64,000 nucleotides of DNA from Orbaceae bacterium ESL0727 (GCA_029433345.1 JAQTHY010000001.1:558001-622000), one strand, 5' to 3'. Shown: positions 39,064 through 49,855, numbered from the stretch's first letter. The notes: a model not told the origin generated them from the sequence alone. Numbers and translations: made by a program.

Positions 39064-40980
39064 CTATTTGCCAGTAGAGGTAAAAATCGGCATGATGGTG
39101 GTAAGATCAATCTCGCGTAAAAATACCGCTTTTTCGAGTGATTGTTCATCCATCTGCTCAAGTTCAGCTAATAAGGTAATCGCTTGGCTAATTGTCCATT
39201 CACGGGAATGATCATAACTGTTTATCGCCAACCATTTAGCCAATGCCTGTTTTATCATCCTATCTTGCTCAGCATCTTGTTTTGTTTTAGTTGCATCATT
39301 CACATAAGTTGACAAGAAAGTCAGCAAAGAAGGTAATAACTGCTGCCAATTCAGCGTCCGCAAAACTTTAGGTACACTGTACAAATGCAGTTTCGACTTT
39401 TCAATTTCAAACACAAAGCCTAAATAATTTAACGCCGCTTGGTACTGTTGTACTCTGTTTTGCTCTTTATGATCAATCAATAACATCAGTGGAATCAAGA
39501 GTTTTTCCGATTCAGATGCCAATAGTTTGACCGCTGTCATCTGCTGTTGAGCAAGCGATAAACTCATGATATAAAATTGCTGTTGATGCCCACTTTGCTG
39601 CTCAAGTAAGACTCTATCAGGCAAAATAACGGTTAATACACGCCCAAATTGTACATTCGCCAAAATAGTACTATCTGATGTTGATAAAGGGGGCGGTGTC
39701 AGCGGCGTGGCTGGCTGTAACGGTGTATGGCGAGTAGGAAACAGTGAGGCAATGACGCTTTGTTGTGATGCAGTAACATCGCTCGATTCTGTTGATTGCG
39801 ATAAATTGACTGGCGTAGAGGGTAACGGCTTATGATCATTCTCCTCATGTGTATCTATCAATTGCCCATAGAGCTGATTTTCGCGGACATAACTCGCTGG
39901 TTTTTTAGGTAGCGTATTTTGCGGTGTATAAATTGTTGCAGGCCGATTAAAAATATTCTCCCCCGCCGCTTGGCGATTGGGCACAATCGACGTAACACTA
40001 TCTACAGTAGTCAAATCAGATTCTAACGCCATCACAATGGCTTGATACACAAAATCATGCACCAATCTGGCTTCATGAAAACGCACTTCTTGCTTAGTTG
40101 GATGCACATTGACGTCAACTTGTTTAGGATCAAGCTGTAAAAAAACGACATAATTTTGCTGTTCATGACTACGGCTGGCATAAGCTTGTCGTAAAGCGTG
40201 ATTGAGCAGCTTATCTTTCACGACGCGTCCATTAACATAGAAATATTGCAGCTCATTGGTCTCACTACTCGCCACCCAACCTTTAATCATTAAATCATCA
40301 TGCTGCCAATCTAATTTTACTGTTTTTTGCATAAATGCATTACCACATACCGTCGCTACACGCTTTTCTAACGTCGATGCACGGTATTGCCGTACTAATT
40401 TATTATTATGTTGTAAATTAAAGGTGATATCCGGGCGAGTCAGTGCGATACGCTTGATAAATTCATCAATATGCATAAACTCCGTTTTTTCGGTCTTTAA
40501 AAAACGTCGTCTGGCGGGTGTATTATAAAAAAGATCTAAAACTTCGACCGTTGATCCAATTGGGTGCGCAGCAGGTTTAATGGTCGGCGTCATATCGCGC
40601 CCTTCAGCATAAACTTGCCATGCTTCCGATTGATCAGCGGTGCGCGAGGTTAAGGTTAATCGCGCAACAGAACTAATACTGGCTAACGCTTCGCCACGAA
40701 AGCCTAGACTCATAATCGCATCTAAATCATCTAAGGTACTAATTTTATTGGTAGCATGTCGCATCAAAGCCAATGATAGCTCTTCTTTACCAATCCCCGA
40801 ACCATTATCACGAACCCGAATTAATTTACAGCCACCTTGTTCAAGATCAATATCAATCTGGGTACTCCCTGCATCAATACTGTTTTCGACCAATTCTTTG
40901 ATCACTGATGCAGGACGCTCGACGACTTCGCCAGCCGCGATTTGGTTAGCTAACTGAGGAGATAAAATATGAATCGCCAT
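39064..40980 (-). CDS. mutL: DNA mismatch repair protein MutL
   Basis: MutL couples MutS mismatch recognition to MutH incision and UvrD unwinding. The N-terminal GHKL ATPase has ELVENSIDAGS, DNGSGI and GFRGEALASISSV; a variable Pro/Thr/Ser-rich linker (about residues 340-440) precedes the dimerisation domain. The metal-binding endonuclease motif DQHAxxExxxxE is absent, as in E. coli, which implies a MutH-dependent pathway. It has 638 residues. Its ATG shares one base with the amiB stop. Confidence 0.97.
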   Translation of the reverse strand: MAIHILSPQLANQIAAGEVVERPASVIKELVENSIDAGSTQIDIDLEQGGCKLIRVRDNGSGIGKEELSLALMRHATNKISTLDDLDAIMSLGFRGEALASISSVARLTLTSRTADQSEAWQVYAEGRDMTPTIKPAAHPIGSTVEVLDLFYNTPARRRFLKTEKTEFMHIDEFIKRIALTRPDITFNLQHNNKLVRQYRASTLEKRVATVCGNAFMQKTVKLDWQHDDLMIKGWVASSETNELQYFYVNGRVVKDKLLNHALRQAYASRSHEQQNYVVFLQLDPKQVDVNVHPTKQEVRFHEARLVHDFVYQAIVMALESDLTTVDSVTSIVPNRQAAGENIFNRPATIYTPQNTLPKKPASYVRENQLYGQLIDTHEENDHKPLPSTPVNLSQSTESSDVTASQQSVIASLFPTRHTPLQPATPLTPPPLSTSDSTILANVQFGRVLTVILPDRVLLEQQSGHQQQFYIMSLSLAQQQMTAVKLLASESEKLLIPLMLLIDHKEQNRVQQYQAALNYLGFVFEIEKSKLHLYSVPKVLRTLNWQQLLPSLLTFLSTYVNDATKTKQDAEQDRMIKQALAKWLAINSYDHSREWTISQAITLLAELEQMDEQSLEKAVFLREIDLTTIMPIFTSTGK

Positions 40981-41756
40981 TAATGCCTTTCTCCAAATTT
41001 AGGGTTCTTTTTAACGTAATTTTTCACGCCTTGATAAATAGTTTGCGCAATTCTATCTTGATGCGTATTACTGCCAAGCAAACTTTCTTCACCAGCATTA
41101 GAAATAAATCCAACTTCAATGAGTATAGATGGAATATCGGGTGAGCGGAGTACCCCTAAACTGGCATGTTCAGGTCTACGTTTATGTACCTGGATCACGC
41201 CAGACATCTCCTTTAACACCTGCGTAGCCAGCTCATAACCAACACGTTGAGAATAAGAAAATTGCAAATCCAAAATCGCTTGGCTTAAATGACGATTATT
41301 ATCATCGCCTAACACATCACCGGCACCACCTAATAGTTCTGACTGTTTTTCATGTTGTTCAATCCAACGACCCAATTCTGTGTCAGCGCGTTTAGTCGAT
41401 AATACCCAAACTGATGCACCACTGGCATTGCGATCGGGCGCAGAATCAGCATGGATAGAAATTAATAAATTCGCCTTACTTTTACGTGCGATTTCAGATC
41501 GCTGAAATACAGAAATAAAATTATCATTACTACGCGTTAATACGCCTTTAAAATTACTATCTTTATTTAGTAGTGCTGATAATTTCTTGGCAATAGATAA
41601 GGTGACTGTTTTTTCATATAAACCATTTTTACCGACTGCCCCTGAATCCTTCCCACCATGTCCCGCATCAATAGCAATCACCACAGGTGCAGCATAAACA
41701 GGACCGATTAGCACAAAATTACCTAACAATAGTAAAAAAATAAATAATCTTTTCAT
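40980..41756 (-). CDS. amiB: N-acetylmuramoyl-L-alanine amidase (AmiB type, catalytic domain only)
   Basis: This periplasmic amidase cleaves septal peptidoglycan during cell separation. From the ATG at 41756 the product has 258 residues: a signal peptide ([14 protein letters not shown]... ending near VYA) and a complete Amidase_3 domain with zinc and catalytic motifs [24 protein letters not shown] and [13 protein letters not shown]. The AMIN domain that localises E. coli AmiB to the septum is missing, as are C-terminal LysM domains found in some relatives. A GTG 12 codons upstream is an alternative start. The name rests on position (tsaE-amiB-mutL). Confidence 0.9.
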   Translation of the reverse strand: MKRLFIFLLLLGNFVLIGPVYAAPVVIAIDAGHGGKDSGAVGKNGLYEKTVTLSIAKKLSALLNKDSNFKGVLTRSNDNFISVFQRSEIARKSKANLLISIHADSAPDRNASGASVWVLSTKRADTELGRWIEQHEKQSELLGGAGDVLGDDNNRHLSQAILDLQFSYSQRVGYELATQVLKEMSGVIQVHKRRPEHASLGVLRSPDIPSILIEVGFISNAGEESLLGSNTHQDRIAQTIYQGVKNYVKKNPKFGERH

Positions 41757-41798
41757 TCGCTTTTTATCTGTCTGTTTATTAATAAAAATCACAAAATA

Positions 41799-42296
41799 TT
41801 AATGCGTAAGTATATCTCGCCCTTTTTCACTCTCTGCCACAATATTGGCACACCGCGCCAGTCCAGCATAAGCCAGATGGATCACAATATCGGCGGTCGG
41901 CAATAATCCTGCCGCATGCTCTGGCCATTCAATTAAGCAGATACTGCGCGCCGAAAAATAGTCGCGAATGCCCATAAATTCTAACTCTTCGGGATCAGCA
42001 AGCCGATATAAATCAAAATGATAAACTGAAAAATGACTAAATTGATAAGGTTCAACTAATGTGTAAGTTGGACTTTTAACATGTCCTTGATGACCTAACG
42101 CCTGTAAAAAGCCACGACTAAATGTCGTTTTCCCTGCACCTAAATCGCCAATAAGATAAATGATAATTGCGCTATCATTGGTTAATAGATAACGTGAACA
42201 ATGGCTAGCTAACGCATTACCTAGCGTAATCGTATCTTGTTCATTGTGTAAAATAACTTGGCTATCTAAGGCTGTTGCTAAAATGGATTTCATCAT
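41799..42296 (-). CDS. tsaE: tRNA threonylcarbamoyladenosine biosynthesis ATPase TsaE
   Basis: TsaE is the ATPase that drives the TsaB-TsaD complex in forming t6A37 on ANN-decoding tRNAs. The 165-residue product (E. coli 153) has the Walker [20 protein letters not shown] (about residues 50-68), [10 protein letters not shown] and [17 protein letters not shown]. It is the first gene of the tsaE-amiB-mutL-miaA series and starts 6 bp or more before amiB. Confidence 0.96.
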   Translation of the reverse strand: MMKSILATALDSQVILHNEQDTITLGNALASHCSRYLLTNDSAIIIYLIGDLGAGKTTFSRGFLQALGHQGHVKSPTYTLVEPYQFSHFSVYHFDLYRLADPEELEFMGIRDYFSARSICLIEWPEHAAGLLPTADIVIHLAYAGLARCANIVAESEKGRDILTH

Positions 42297-42384
42297 TGCT
42301 TCTTATCAATAAAGGGGTTTTATTATATACTAATAATCGTTCAAGATGTACCCAACATAAAGGGGCCACCTTTTATCTCAATGT

Positions 42385-42409
42385 TTCAGAACATATAGAC
42401 GTTTATGTA
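42385..42409 (+). repeat. Dispersed TTTCAGA-N8-ACGTTTATGT sequence, copy 3
   Basis: The same blocks at the same spacing lie about 90 bp upstream of tusB, in the same orientation. A TATACT follows at 42431-42436, but without a good -35. Confidence 0.7.
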
Positions 42410-42499
42410 AAATATGCATAGCAAAACGCTTATACTAAACAGATTCATATTAAACGCTTTTATATTAAAGTATTCAGACTCAAATGCTAAGATGATTTT

Positions 42500-42784
42500 A
42501 TGTTGCACACACTTTCTACCACCAATACCGCACGAATTAATTTACCTAACATCACCGAAAATGATGTTGTCCTATTTTGGCAAAATAGTGTGATTCTTGC
42601 ATTACAAGGGCATCCATTTTTAGACGCTATGCTAAAAAAAACGTCACATTGTTATATTTTAGAAAGTGATATGGTTGCGCGAGGATTAACAGAGCTTATC
42701 GATAATCGGGTAAAAATCATCACCATGCTCGAGGTTGTGCAGCTTACCGCATCTCACCCTCCGCAAATAAATTGGGGAGATTAA
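42500..42784 (+). CDS. tusB: Sulfur relay protein TusB (DsrH family)
   Basis: TusB is part of the TusBCD hexamer that relays sulfur from TusA to TusE for 2-thiouridine in tRNA. The 94-residue product matches E. coli TusB at both ends (MLHTLSTTNT; SDMVARGLTELI; LTASHPPQINWGD). It stands alone on the plus strand between two minus-strand operons. In E. coli it lies with tusC and tusD next to rpsL. Its small size makes the call less certain than the neighbours. Confidence 0.85.
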   Translation: MLHTLSTTNTARINLPNITENDVVLFWQNSVILALQGHPFLDAMLKKTSHCYILESDMVARGLTELIDNRVKIITMLEVVQLTASHPPQINWGD

Positions 42785-42855
42785 TCCTAGCTTAAGCGTC
42801 ATGCTGAGTAATCAATATCGCATGATAATTTGGTGTGATTAGCAATACATCCACT

Positions 42856-44046
42856 CTAGATTAACGATATAGCGCTCGCTGCTTGTGCCCTGGCCCAGGT
42901 ATCTATCGCAAAGACATGGTCAACCGTTTGGGGTGCCGAAAAATCAAGCTTATCCAGAACATTGCTGACAATTTTAGCAATATCCATAAAGCCAATTTTA
43001 TGACACAAAAATGCCGCTACCGCAACTTCATTAGCCGCATTAAGTGCTGTGGTCGCAGCTTGACCGTCATTAAAGGCATCAATCGCCAGTTTTAGACAAG
43101 GGTAACGATTAAAATCAACAGATTTAAAGGTTAATGCTGAAAGTTGTAAAAAATCGAGTGGCGGCACACTGGATGCAACGCGATCAGGATAAGAGATCGC
43201 ACAAGCAATCGGTGTACACATATTAGGATTGCCTAATTCAGCAATCACACTGCCATCTTGATAACGCACCATAGAATGAATAATCGATTGCGGATGAATA
43301 ATAATTTCCATCTCATTTGCGCTAGCATTAAATAACCAACGTGCCTCGATATATTCTAAGCCTTTATTCATCATGGTGGCTGAATCGACCGAAATTTTTT
43401 GCCCCATCGACCAGTTAGGATGAGCAATTGCCTGAGCCGGCGTTACCGTAGCTAACTGATCAAGTGGTATATCACGGAAAGGGCCGCCTGATCCCGTTAA
43501 GATGATTTTACTGATTCCGTAATCGGCTAAATTGGCAAATCCTAAATCTCGCTGTATAGCGACAGGTAAACTTTGAAAAATCGCATTATGTTCACTATCT
43601 ACCGGTAAAAGTTCAGCACCATATTGTTTCACGGCTTGCATAAAAAGGTGACCACACGTGACAAGCGACTCTTTATTTGCCAACAAAATACGTTTACCTT
43701 TTTGAATGGCCGCTAATGTTGGCTTTAAACCTGCCGCGCCCACAATTGCTGCCATCACCTGATTCACTTCCGGCAATTGTGCTAAATCGCAAATAGCTTG
43801 TTCACCCGCTAAAACATCAATCTGCTGATTGGCCATCCGGAGATTATGCCGTAATTGTTCCGCCGCCGTTGGATCAGCCATTGCGGCATACTTTGGCTTA
43901 AATTCTAGGCACTGCCTTGTCATTTTATCGACATTTTTCCCCCCTACTAAAGCATAAGCTTTAAATCGAGTAGGATTTTGTGCAATTACGGTAAGTGTAC
44001 TACAGCCGATTGAGCCGGTAGAACCAAGGATAGTGATATTTTTCAT
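42856..44046 (-). CDS. dxr: 1-deoxy-D-xylulose 5-phosphate reductoisomerase
   Basis: Dxr (IspC) converts DXP to 2-C-methyl-D-erythritol 4-phosphate with NADPH, the first committed step of MEP isoprenoid synthesis and the target of fosmidomycin. The 396-residue protein (E. coli 398) has the NADPH motif GSTGSIG (7-13), the metal-binding region [15 protein letters not shown] and the flexible loop [21 protein letters not shown]. It follows frr by about 60 bp in the rpsB-tsf-pyrH-frr-dxr order shared with E. coli. Confidence 0.98.
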   Translation of the reverse strand: MKNITILGSTGSIGCSTLTVIAQNPTRFKAYALVGGKNVDKMTRQCLEFKPKYAAMADPTAAEQLRHNLRMANQQIDVLAGEQAICDLAQLPEVNQVMAAIVGAAGLKPTLAAIQKGKRILLANKESLVTCGHLFMQAVKQYGAELLPVDSEHNAIFQSLPVAIQRDLGFANLADYGISKIILTGSGGPFRDIPLDQLATVTPAQAIAHPNWSMGQKISVDSATMMNKGLEYIEARWLFNASANEMEIIIHPQSIIHSMVRYQDGSVIAELGNPNMCTPIACAISYPDRVASSVPPLDFLQLSALTFKSVDFNRYPCLKLAIDAFNDGQAATTALNAANEVAVAAFLCHKIGFMDIAKIVSNVLDKLDFSAPQTVDHVFAIDTWARAQAASAISLI

Positions 44047-44104
44047 ATAGTTTTCTCCCGCCGAATAGATCGGCGGAACTAGTCAAGCGAGGGATACGTA
44101 AAAA

Positions 44105-44662
44105 TTAAAACTCCATTAACTCTTTTTCTTTATCTGCGAGCGCAACATCTAGCTTTTTAATTGCTGCATCGGTCGCTTTTTGGATGATATCTTGTGATTT
44201 GCGATCATCATCTTCAGAAATGACTTTATCCTTCAATAAAGCTTTGACCTGATCGTTAGCATCGCGGCGAATATTACGAATCGATACTCGACCTTGCTCC
44301 GCTTCGCTACGCACAATTTTAGTTAAATCACGGCGACGTTCTTCAGTTAAAGGCGGCAATGGCACACGAATAACGGTTCCCGCAGAAGCAGGATTTAGAC
44401 CTAAATCAGAAGCTAAAATGGCTTTTTCAACAGCGGGTGCTATCGATTTATCAAATACAGTAATAGCCAGCGTACGTGAATCTTCTGCCACAACATTAGC
44501 CAGTTGGCGCAACGGTGTTGCACTACCATAATAGTCGACAGAAATACCATCCAATAAACTTGGTGATGCACGACCCGTTCTAATTTTAGCAATATGCGCT
44601 TGGAATGCTTCAATGCTTTTTTCCATACGCTCTTGGGCTTCTTTTTGAATATCATTTAGCAT
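44105..44662 (-). CDS. frr: Ribosome recycling factor
   Basis: RRF, with EF-G and IF3, splits post-termination ribosomes. The 185 residues equal E. coli RRF. The sequence starts [20 protein letters not shown] and has the conserved helix [13 protein letters not shown] and [15 protein letters not shown]. It lies between pyrH and dxr. Confidence 0.98.
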   Translation of the reverse strand: MLNDIQKEAQERMEKSIEAFQAHIAKIRTGRASPSLLDGISVDYYGSATPLRQLANVVAEDSRTLAITVFDKSIAPAVEKAILASDLGLNPASAGTVIRVPLPPLTEERRRDLTKIVRSEAEQGRVSIRNIRRDANDQVKALLKDKVISEDDDRKSQDIIQKATDAAIKKLDVALADKEKELMEF

Positions 44663-44809
44663 AATAAAAACCTTTTAATAATGTTGTGTATCTATACGCG
44701 TTACTTTCCAAAAGGATCACTTGCTTTTATCAAGCATTGGCAAGAAGGTATAGAAAGTAGCAATATAAGCCTATCGATAAGTTTACGGGTAAATTTATAA
44801 GTAAGTCAA

Positions 44810-45550
44810 CTAATCCGCTACAGTTGTTGCGATATTATTAATCAATGTGCCTTCTTGCTCACCTAAAATAACACGACGTAATGCACCAGGTTTATTCATA
44901 TTAAATACACAAATAGGCAAATGATGATCTCTTGCTAATGTAAACGCAGCAAGATCCATCACTTTTAATTCATCATCGAGTACTTTTTCATAATTTAATG
45001 TCTTATAAAGTATTGCATCAGGATGTTTTACAGGATCAGCAGAATAAACACCATCTACTTTAGTCGCTTTTAATACCACATCTGCTTCGATTTCGATACC
45101 ACGTAAACAGGCAGCTGAATCTGTTGTGAAAAAAGGATTGCCTGTTCCCGCAGAAAGAATAACGACCTTACCGTGCCTAAGTAGACTAATGGCTTCGGTC
45201 CAGCGATAATCATCACAAACACCATTAAGCGGAATCGCCGACATTAAACGCGCATTGACTTCAATTCGATGTAGCGCATCACGCATCGCCAAGCCATTCA
45301 TCACAGTAGCCAGCATCCCCATATGGTCACCCACTACACGGTTCATACCGGCTTTTGCCAGTCCAGCACCACGGAACAAATTCCCACCACCAATCACAAC
45401 CGCCACTTCAACGCCCATATCGATCAGCTCTTTTATCTCTTTTGCCATACGATCAAGCACAGCTGCATCAATACCAAAGCCTTCATCACCTTGTAGTGCT
45501 TCACCACTTAGTTTTAGAAGTATACGTTTATAAAATGGGGTTATAGTCAT
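44810..45550 (-). CDS. pyrH: Uridylate kinase
   Basis: PyrH phosphorylates UMP to UDP; it is a hexameric amino-acid-kinase-fold enzyme activated by GTP and inhibited by UTP. The 246-residue protein has [21 protein letters not shown] near the N-terminus, [11 protein letters not shown] and [20 protein letters not shown]. It lies between tsf and frr, with 250 bp to tsf holding the tsf terminator. Confidence 0.98.
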   Translation of the reverse strand: MTITPFYKRILLKLSGEALQGDEGFGIDAAVLDRMAKEIKELIDMGVEVAVVIGGGNLFRGAGLAKAGMNRVVGDHMGMLATVMNGLAMRDALHRIEVNARLMSAIPLNGVCDDYRWTEAISLLRHGKVVILSAGTGNPFFTTDSAACLRGIEIEADVVLKATKVDGVYSADPVKHPDAILYKTLNYEKVLDDELKVMDLAAFTLARDHHLPICVFNMNKPGALRRVILGEQEGTLINNIATTVAD

Positions 45551-45768
45551 AGTGGAATCCTACCGTAGTCAATGATGATAAATAATTTGCAGAGACAATA
45601 TTCACCTTTCAAGATGAATAAAAAACAGATGGTTAGCTCAGTCAAGTGCAATCGAATCACACCAACCTTTCCCATCTCATCGCCTGCTGTCGATAAAATG
45701 GAATAAAAACCACCTAACATGTTAATCGATATATAAAAATCGTACTTAATATGGAGCTCAGATAAACA

Positions 45769-45789
45769 AAACCGCCTTCACGGCGGTTT
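45769..45789 (-). terminator. rpsB-tsf terminator
   Basis: AAACCGCC pairs with GGCGGTTT around a 5-nt loop 11 bp after the tsf stop, running into TTGTTTATC on the minus strand. A GC-rich rho-independent terminator that separates rpsB-tsf from pyrH. Confidence 0.85.
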
Positions 45790-45800
45790 GAATAAAACAA

Positions 45801-46658
45801 TTAAGATTGTTTGGACATCGCTGCAACTTCGGCAGCAAAATCAACTTCGGCTTTTTCGATACCTTCACCCACTTCAAAGCGGATAAATGTCGCAACAGTC
45901 GCACCGTGTTCTTTCAACAAATCGCCTACGGTTTTATGCGGTTCCATTACAAATGGTTGGCCAGTTAATGACACTTCACCAGTAAATTTACGCATACGAC
46001 CTTCAACCATTTTTTCAGCGATTTCGCGTGGTTTACCAGATTGCATTGCGATATCAATTTGAATCTGACGTTCATGTGCAACAACATCAGCTGGCACATC
46101 ACTTGGATCAACATAGTCAGGTTTACTTGCTGCAATGTGCATCGCAATATGTTTGACTAACTCATCATCTGCACCATTTGCCGCAACTAATACACCAATA
46201 CGACCACCGTGTTGATAAGAACCCACTTTTTCGCCAGCAAGTTCAGCAATACGACGAATAGTAATATGTTCACCGATTTTTGCAACTAATGCTGTACGTT
46301 CTTCTTCAAATTTGGCTTGCAATACGCCAACATCACTAATGTGATCATTTAACGCTGCTTCAGCCACTTTGTTACTAAATGCAAGGAACCCTGCATCTTT
46401 TGCCACAAAGTCAGTTTCGCAGTTCACTTCTAAAATCACGCCAAATTGTTGATGTGCAGCAACTTTAGAAATAATCACACCTTCAGCTGCAACACGACCT
46501 GCTTTTTTAGCGGCTTTAGCTTGGCCTGATTTACGCATATTGTCGATTGCAAGTTCAATATCACCATTTGCAGCAACTAATGCTTTTTTACATTCCATCA
46601 TACCTGCGCCTGTTCTTTCACGCAGTTCTTTTACCATTGCGGCAGTAACTTCAGCCAT
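45801..46658 (-). CDS. tsf: Elongation factor Ts
   Basis: EF-Ts exchanges GDP for GTP on EF-Tu. The 285-residue protein (E. coli 283) has the N-terminal UBA-like domain [20 protein letters not shown] with [12 protein letters not shown], and the core [15 protein letters not shown] with the TDFV motif that contacts EF-Tu. It follows rpsB by 21 bp. Confidence 0.98.
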   Translation of the reverse strand: MAEVTAAMVKELRERTGAGMMECKKALVAANGDIELAIDNMRKSGQAKAAKKAGRVAAEGVIISKVAAHQQFGVILEVNCETDFVAKDAGFLAFSNKVAEAALNDHISDVGVLQAKFEEERTALVAKIGEHITIRRIAELAGEKVGSYQHGGRIGVLVAANGADDELVKHIAMHIAASKPDYVDPSDVPADVVAHERQIQIDIAMQSGKPREIAEKMVEGRMRKFTGEVSLTGQPFVMEPHKTVGDLLKEHGATVATFIRFEVGEGIEKAEVDFAAEVAAMSKQS

Positions 46659-46679
46659 TTTTTAATCCTCTTTTAACAG

Positions 46680-47423
46680 TTATTCAGCGATGACGGCAAC
46701 TTCTTCAACAAAATTTTCTTCTGAAACAGGTGCCTGATTTTGTTCACGGCCTACACGAATTGCATTAGCAACTGCATTGGTATATAACTGAATCGCACGA
46801 ATCGCATCATCATTACCAGGAACAACATAATCAATACCATCTGGATCAGAGTTAGTATCCACGATCGCGACGACTGGAATACCTAGATTATTGGCTTCTT
46901 TAATAGCGATATGTTCGTGATCCGCACCAATAACAAATAGTGCATCAGGTAAACCACCCATATTTTTAATACCGCCCAAGCTATTTTCTAATTTAGCCAT
47001 TTCACGTGTACGCATTAACGCTTCTTTTTTGGTTAATTTGTCAAACGTGCCATCGCTAGCTTGTGTTTCTAAATCTTTCAAACGTTTGATTGATTGACGA
47101 ACTGTTTTCCAGTTAGTTAACATACCACCTAACCAACGGTGATTAACATAAAATTGACCACAGCTTTCTGCAGCTTCTTTCACTGCTTCACTTGCCGCAC
47201 GTTTAGTACCAACAAATAAGATTTTACCTTTACGAGCAGCAATTTTATTGAGTTCAGCCAATGCTTCATTGAACATCGGAACTGTTTTTTCAAGGTTGAT
47301 AATATGAACTTTATTGCGCACACCAAAAATAAATGGTTTCATTTTTGGATTCCAGTAACGGGTTTGGTGACCAAAATGTACACCGGCTTGTAGCATATCG
47401 CGCATAGAGACGTTAATTGTCAT
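46680..47423 (-). CDS. rpsB: 30S ribosomal protein S2
   Basis: S2 is a late-binding 30S protein between head and body, next to S1. It has 247 residues (E. coli 241), with [20 protein letters not shown] and the signature [20 protein letters not shown]. In E. coli S2 represses its own operon through the leader. Here a leader of about 200 nt precedes it and may act likewise. Confidence 0.98.
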   Translation of the reverse strand: MTINVSMRDMLQAGVHFGHQTRYWNPKMKPFIFGVRNKVHIINLEKTVPMFNEALAELNKIAARKGKILFVGTKRAASEAVKEAAESCGQFYVNHRWLGGMLTNWKTVRQSIKRLKDLETQASDGTFDKLTKKEALMRTREMAKLENSLGGIKNMGGLPDALFVIGADHEHIAIKEANNLGIPVVAIVDTNSDPDGIDYVVPGNDDAIRAIQLYTNAVANAIRVGREQNQAPVSEENFVEEVAVIAE

Positions 47424-47931
47424 GATTTCCTCATTTTGATGTTGGGGTTATGCCTCCACATATTCGCTTCAACCGACCCATCTGTTCATGGCGTGATTCA
47501 ACCACAGAAAGGCACCCCGGAGAAGAGTAAAAATATGTGTGTGTTATAACGTTATTAATTAAGATTTAATCCCGATTCTCACTATTTTATGCATACCAAT
47601 TGATGTATAACCAACAAAATAGCAAAAAATCGCGGCCATTTTATACCATAAATTGCACACAATGACCAGTTATTTTGTTAATAAGCAATGGATAAACACT
47701 ATCCGTTAACATCCATCACTTTTTTTACTTATCCAACAAGCGATTCCTATGTAACCACCATGGGTTTTATGGAAACACCAACCTTATAATCAATCATTAA
47801 TCTCACCGCCAGCGCCTGCTCGGTGGTTGTTATCTCGTTAGCCACTTGTATATACAGTGACGCTCTAACAATTTATCTTTAGCATCCTAGCATGATCGCC
47901 AAAACTAACTCACTCAATATTCAGGCTTTAT
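47424..47931. other. rpsB leader and upstream region
   Basis: This 508-bp gap between prfH (ending) and rpsB (starting), both on the minus strand, has no reading frame. TATAAAATGG (minus, near 47640) is the best -10 candidate; the -35 is poor. The 210-nt leader contains an ACACACACA tract (47536-47544, minus) and the CCCCGGGTG-type GC patch near 47510-47525, and could form the S2-responsive structure known from E. coli rpsB. Confidence 0.45.
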
Positions 47932-48552
47932 TTATCTCAACTTCTCCACAAACGTCTCCCCATAAAATAGCAAATGGGCATCGCCTCTTGCGATCTGTTG
48001 ATGTCGTTGATGTTTAATGATTTTATGTTGTTGTTGGTAGTGGTTATTAAGCTCAGCCAACTTGTGTGACAATAACAATGTGGCTAACCGTTTATTAGCA
48101 TGCTGACTCCTTTCGGATTGCACTTTCACAGAAATACCGGTTTGCAGATGCGTTGCCCGCACGGCAGACTCGGTTTTATTCACATGCTGCCCACCAGCCC
48201 CTGACGATTTTGTGGTCTCAAAACGGATCTCACTCTCACCAAAATGCGGCGGTTGCGGTAAACTGTTTACCCCAATAAACCAATTTTTACGTTTATGTTT
48301 AGGTCGATAAGGACTTTGGCAAACCCACTGTATCGACCCTTGCCATCGCGAAATTAAAGCGTCTGCCTGTGGGCCATCAACCGAAACCAGCACGGAGCGC
48401 AGTGTACCCGGTTTATCACCGGGATCGGATTCTAAAATTTCAACGGTCACATCGGCGCGATTGGCTTCTTGCAAGAAGCACGCTAATGCTTTGGCGACAG
48501 CTAAGGCACACTCATCGGGCCCTTTTGCTGCCGAAAAATGTAATAATGCCAT
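47932..48552 (-). CDS. prfH: Peptide chain release factor homolog PrfH
   Basis: PrfH is a specialised class I release factor that frees nascent chains from ribosomes whose 16S rRNA decoding centre has been cut, after which RtcB reseals the rRNA. The 206-residue protein has the peptidyl-tRNA hydrolysis motif GAGGQ (GGQ at residues 120-122) followed by HVNKTESAVRATHL, and the basic tail usual for release factors. The stop-codon-reading domain of RF1/RF2 is missing, and a distinct N-terminal domain takes its place. Its ATG shares a base with the rtcB stop (TAATG), so the two are translationally coupled. ArfB-like hydrolases share the GGQ core, but length and linkage to rtcB favour PrfH. Confidence 0.93.
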   Translation of the reverse strand: MALLHFSAAKGPDECALAVAKALACFLQEANRADVTVEILESDPGDKPGTLRSVLVSVDGPQADALISRWQGSIQWVCQSPYRPKHKRKNWFIGVNSLPQPPHFGESEIRFETTKSSGAGGQHVNKTESAVRATHLQTGISVKVQSERSQHANKRLATLLLSHKLAELNNHYQQQHKIIKHQRHQQIARGDAHLLFYGETFVEKLR

Positions 48553-49640
48553 TACGCCTCTCCTTGTGTTTTATAGGTCAACACCGGCGTTAATTGCGCA
48601 ATGACTTGGACAAGATTTGCTTGCTGCATTGACTCAATCACACTATCGATCGATTTATACGCTTGTGGCGCTTCTTCATAAATCAGATCACGATCCTCAC
48701 AAATAACCCGGCTACCTAGCTTAGTTCGCTGCATTTCATCCATATTATAGCGATTTTCAAGCTTCGCTTTACAATCCGCTCGTCGCCATTTACGACCGGC
48801 GCCATGTGCTAATGAAGATAATAATTCAGTATGATTAATCGGCTGAACTAAATAGCTATAATCACCACGCGAACCGGGCACCACCATCAATCCCTTATTC
48901 GTAGGTGAAGCACCTTTACGATGTAGCCAATAAGATTGCCCATCGAGCTCGACATTTTCTAAAAAATTATGATGCGCATTGAGAATCTCACGTCCATCGG
49001 CATGCAGATTAGTCAATAACCTTTCCGCTACTGTTTGACGATTAAGCTTAGCAAATTCAAGCGCGTTATTATGTTTATCTAAATAAGCCTTTGCCTCAAT
49101 ACTCTCTTCGGGCAAACCTTGCTCACCAAAACGAGCAACATGATGCTGTAAAATCGCATGCCCTAAACCACGCGATCCGGTATGCACCAATAAAAAAAGC
49201 TGTTTGGAATTTAGCGCATACTGCCCGAAAAGCGTATTATCACAAATCTGACTCACTTTTTGCAGCTCAGCAAAATGGTTACCCCCACCAATCGTACCAA
49301 GATTATATTGATCGCGCTTAATTGGCTGATCAATATTACCAATTCGGTGCTCCAGCTTATCAATACTCAGTTTACTTAGCGAAATATCCGTTTGCCAAAG
49401 CCCCATGCCATAACCAATATCACTGCCAATTAAAGCAGGATAAATCAATTTTGTGGATAAATAAGCTGCTCCAATCGGATAGCCTTGCCCCGGATGTAAA
49501 TCTGACATACCCACCACTTTAATCATATTGGGTAAATTTGCGGTAACAAGAAGTTGTTCGATGGCTAAACCATCGATCCATGTATTATGCGATGCGATCA
49601 AAGATGCTTTCTCTGACAGCATCTGTATAGAATTGTCCAT
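48552..49640 (-). CDS. rtcB: RNA ligase RtcB (PrfH-associated type)
   Basis: RtcB joins RNA 2',3'-cyclic phosphate or 3'-phosphate ends to 5'-OH ends using GTP and manganese. Metal-site motifs GSDIGYGMGL and GTIGGGNHFAEL are present, and the guanylated histidine lies in AHGAGRKWRR. The product has about 362 residues from MDNSIQML; a start four codons earlier (49652) is possible, neither having a clear ribosome-binding site. The partner prfH, overlapping by one base, marks this as the RtcB2/PrfH ribosome-repair type rather than the RtcR/RtcA-linked type. No sigma-54 site or rtcR is nearby. A structured leader with its own small frame lies upstream. Confidence 0.93.
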   Translation of the reverse strand: MDNSIQMLSEKASLIASHNTWIDGLAIEQLLVTANLPNMIKVVGMSDLHPGQGYPIGAAYLSTKLIYPALIGSDIGYGMGLWQTDISLSKLSIDKLEHRIGNIDQPIKRDQYNLGTIGGGNHFAELQKVSQICDNTLFGQYALNSKQLFLLVHTGSRGLGHAILQHHVARFGEQGLPEESIEAKAYLDKHNNALEFAKLNRQTVAERLLTNLHADGREILNAHHNFLENVELDGQSYWLHRKGASPTNKGLMVVPGSRGDYSYLVQPINHTELLSSLAHGAGRKWRRADCKAKLENRYNMDEMQRTKLGSRVICEDRDLIYEEAPQAYKSIDSVIESMQQANLVQVIAQLTPVLTYKTQGEA

Positions 49641-49855
49641 ATACCAATCCATTCATTAAATAATTTTTATAACCAATAATAATGAAGATCAGTTGATTAA
49701 TACGGTAAAAAATGTTGTCACTTTGTGAGATTTAGCTTCGTTCTATCGCCAAATCGTTGCCAAAATCATTATCAGCAACCACAACATTATCAACAATAAA
49801 AATAGTACCATTATCAAAACAGTTAAAAATCTTCAAATCAATTGGAATGAAATTG

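Noticed and set aside
47536-47544. ACACACACA on the minus strand in the rpsB leader as another RT template
   Set aside because: It lies in the leader of an essential ribosomal operon, far from the RT genes. It is best taken as a chance occurrence and a warning about the DRT3 tract.
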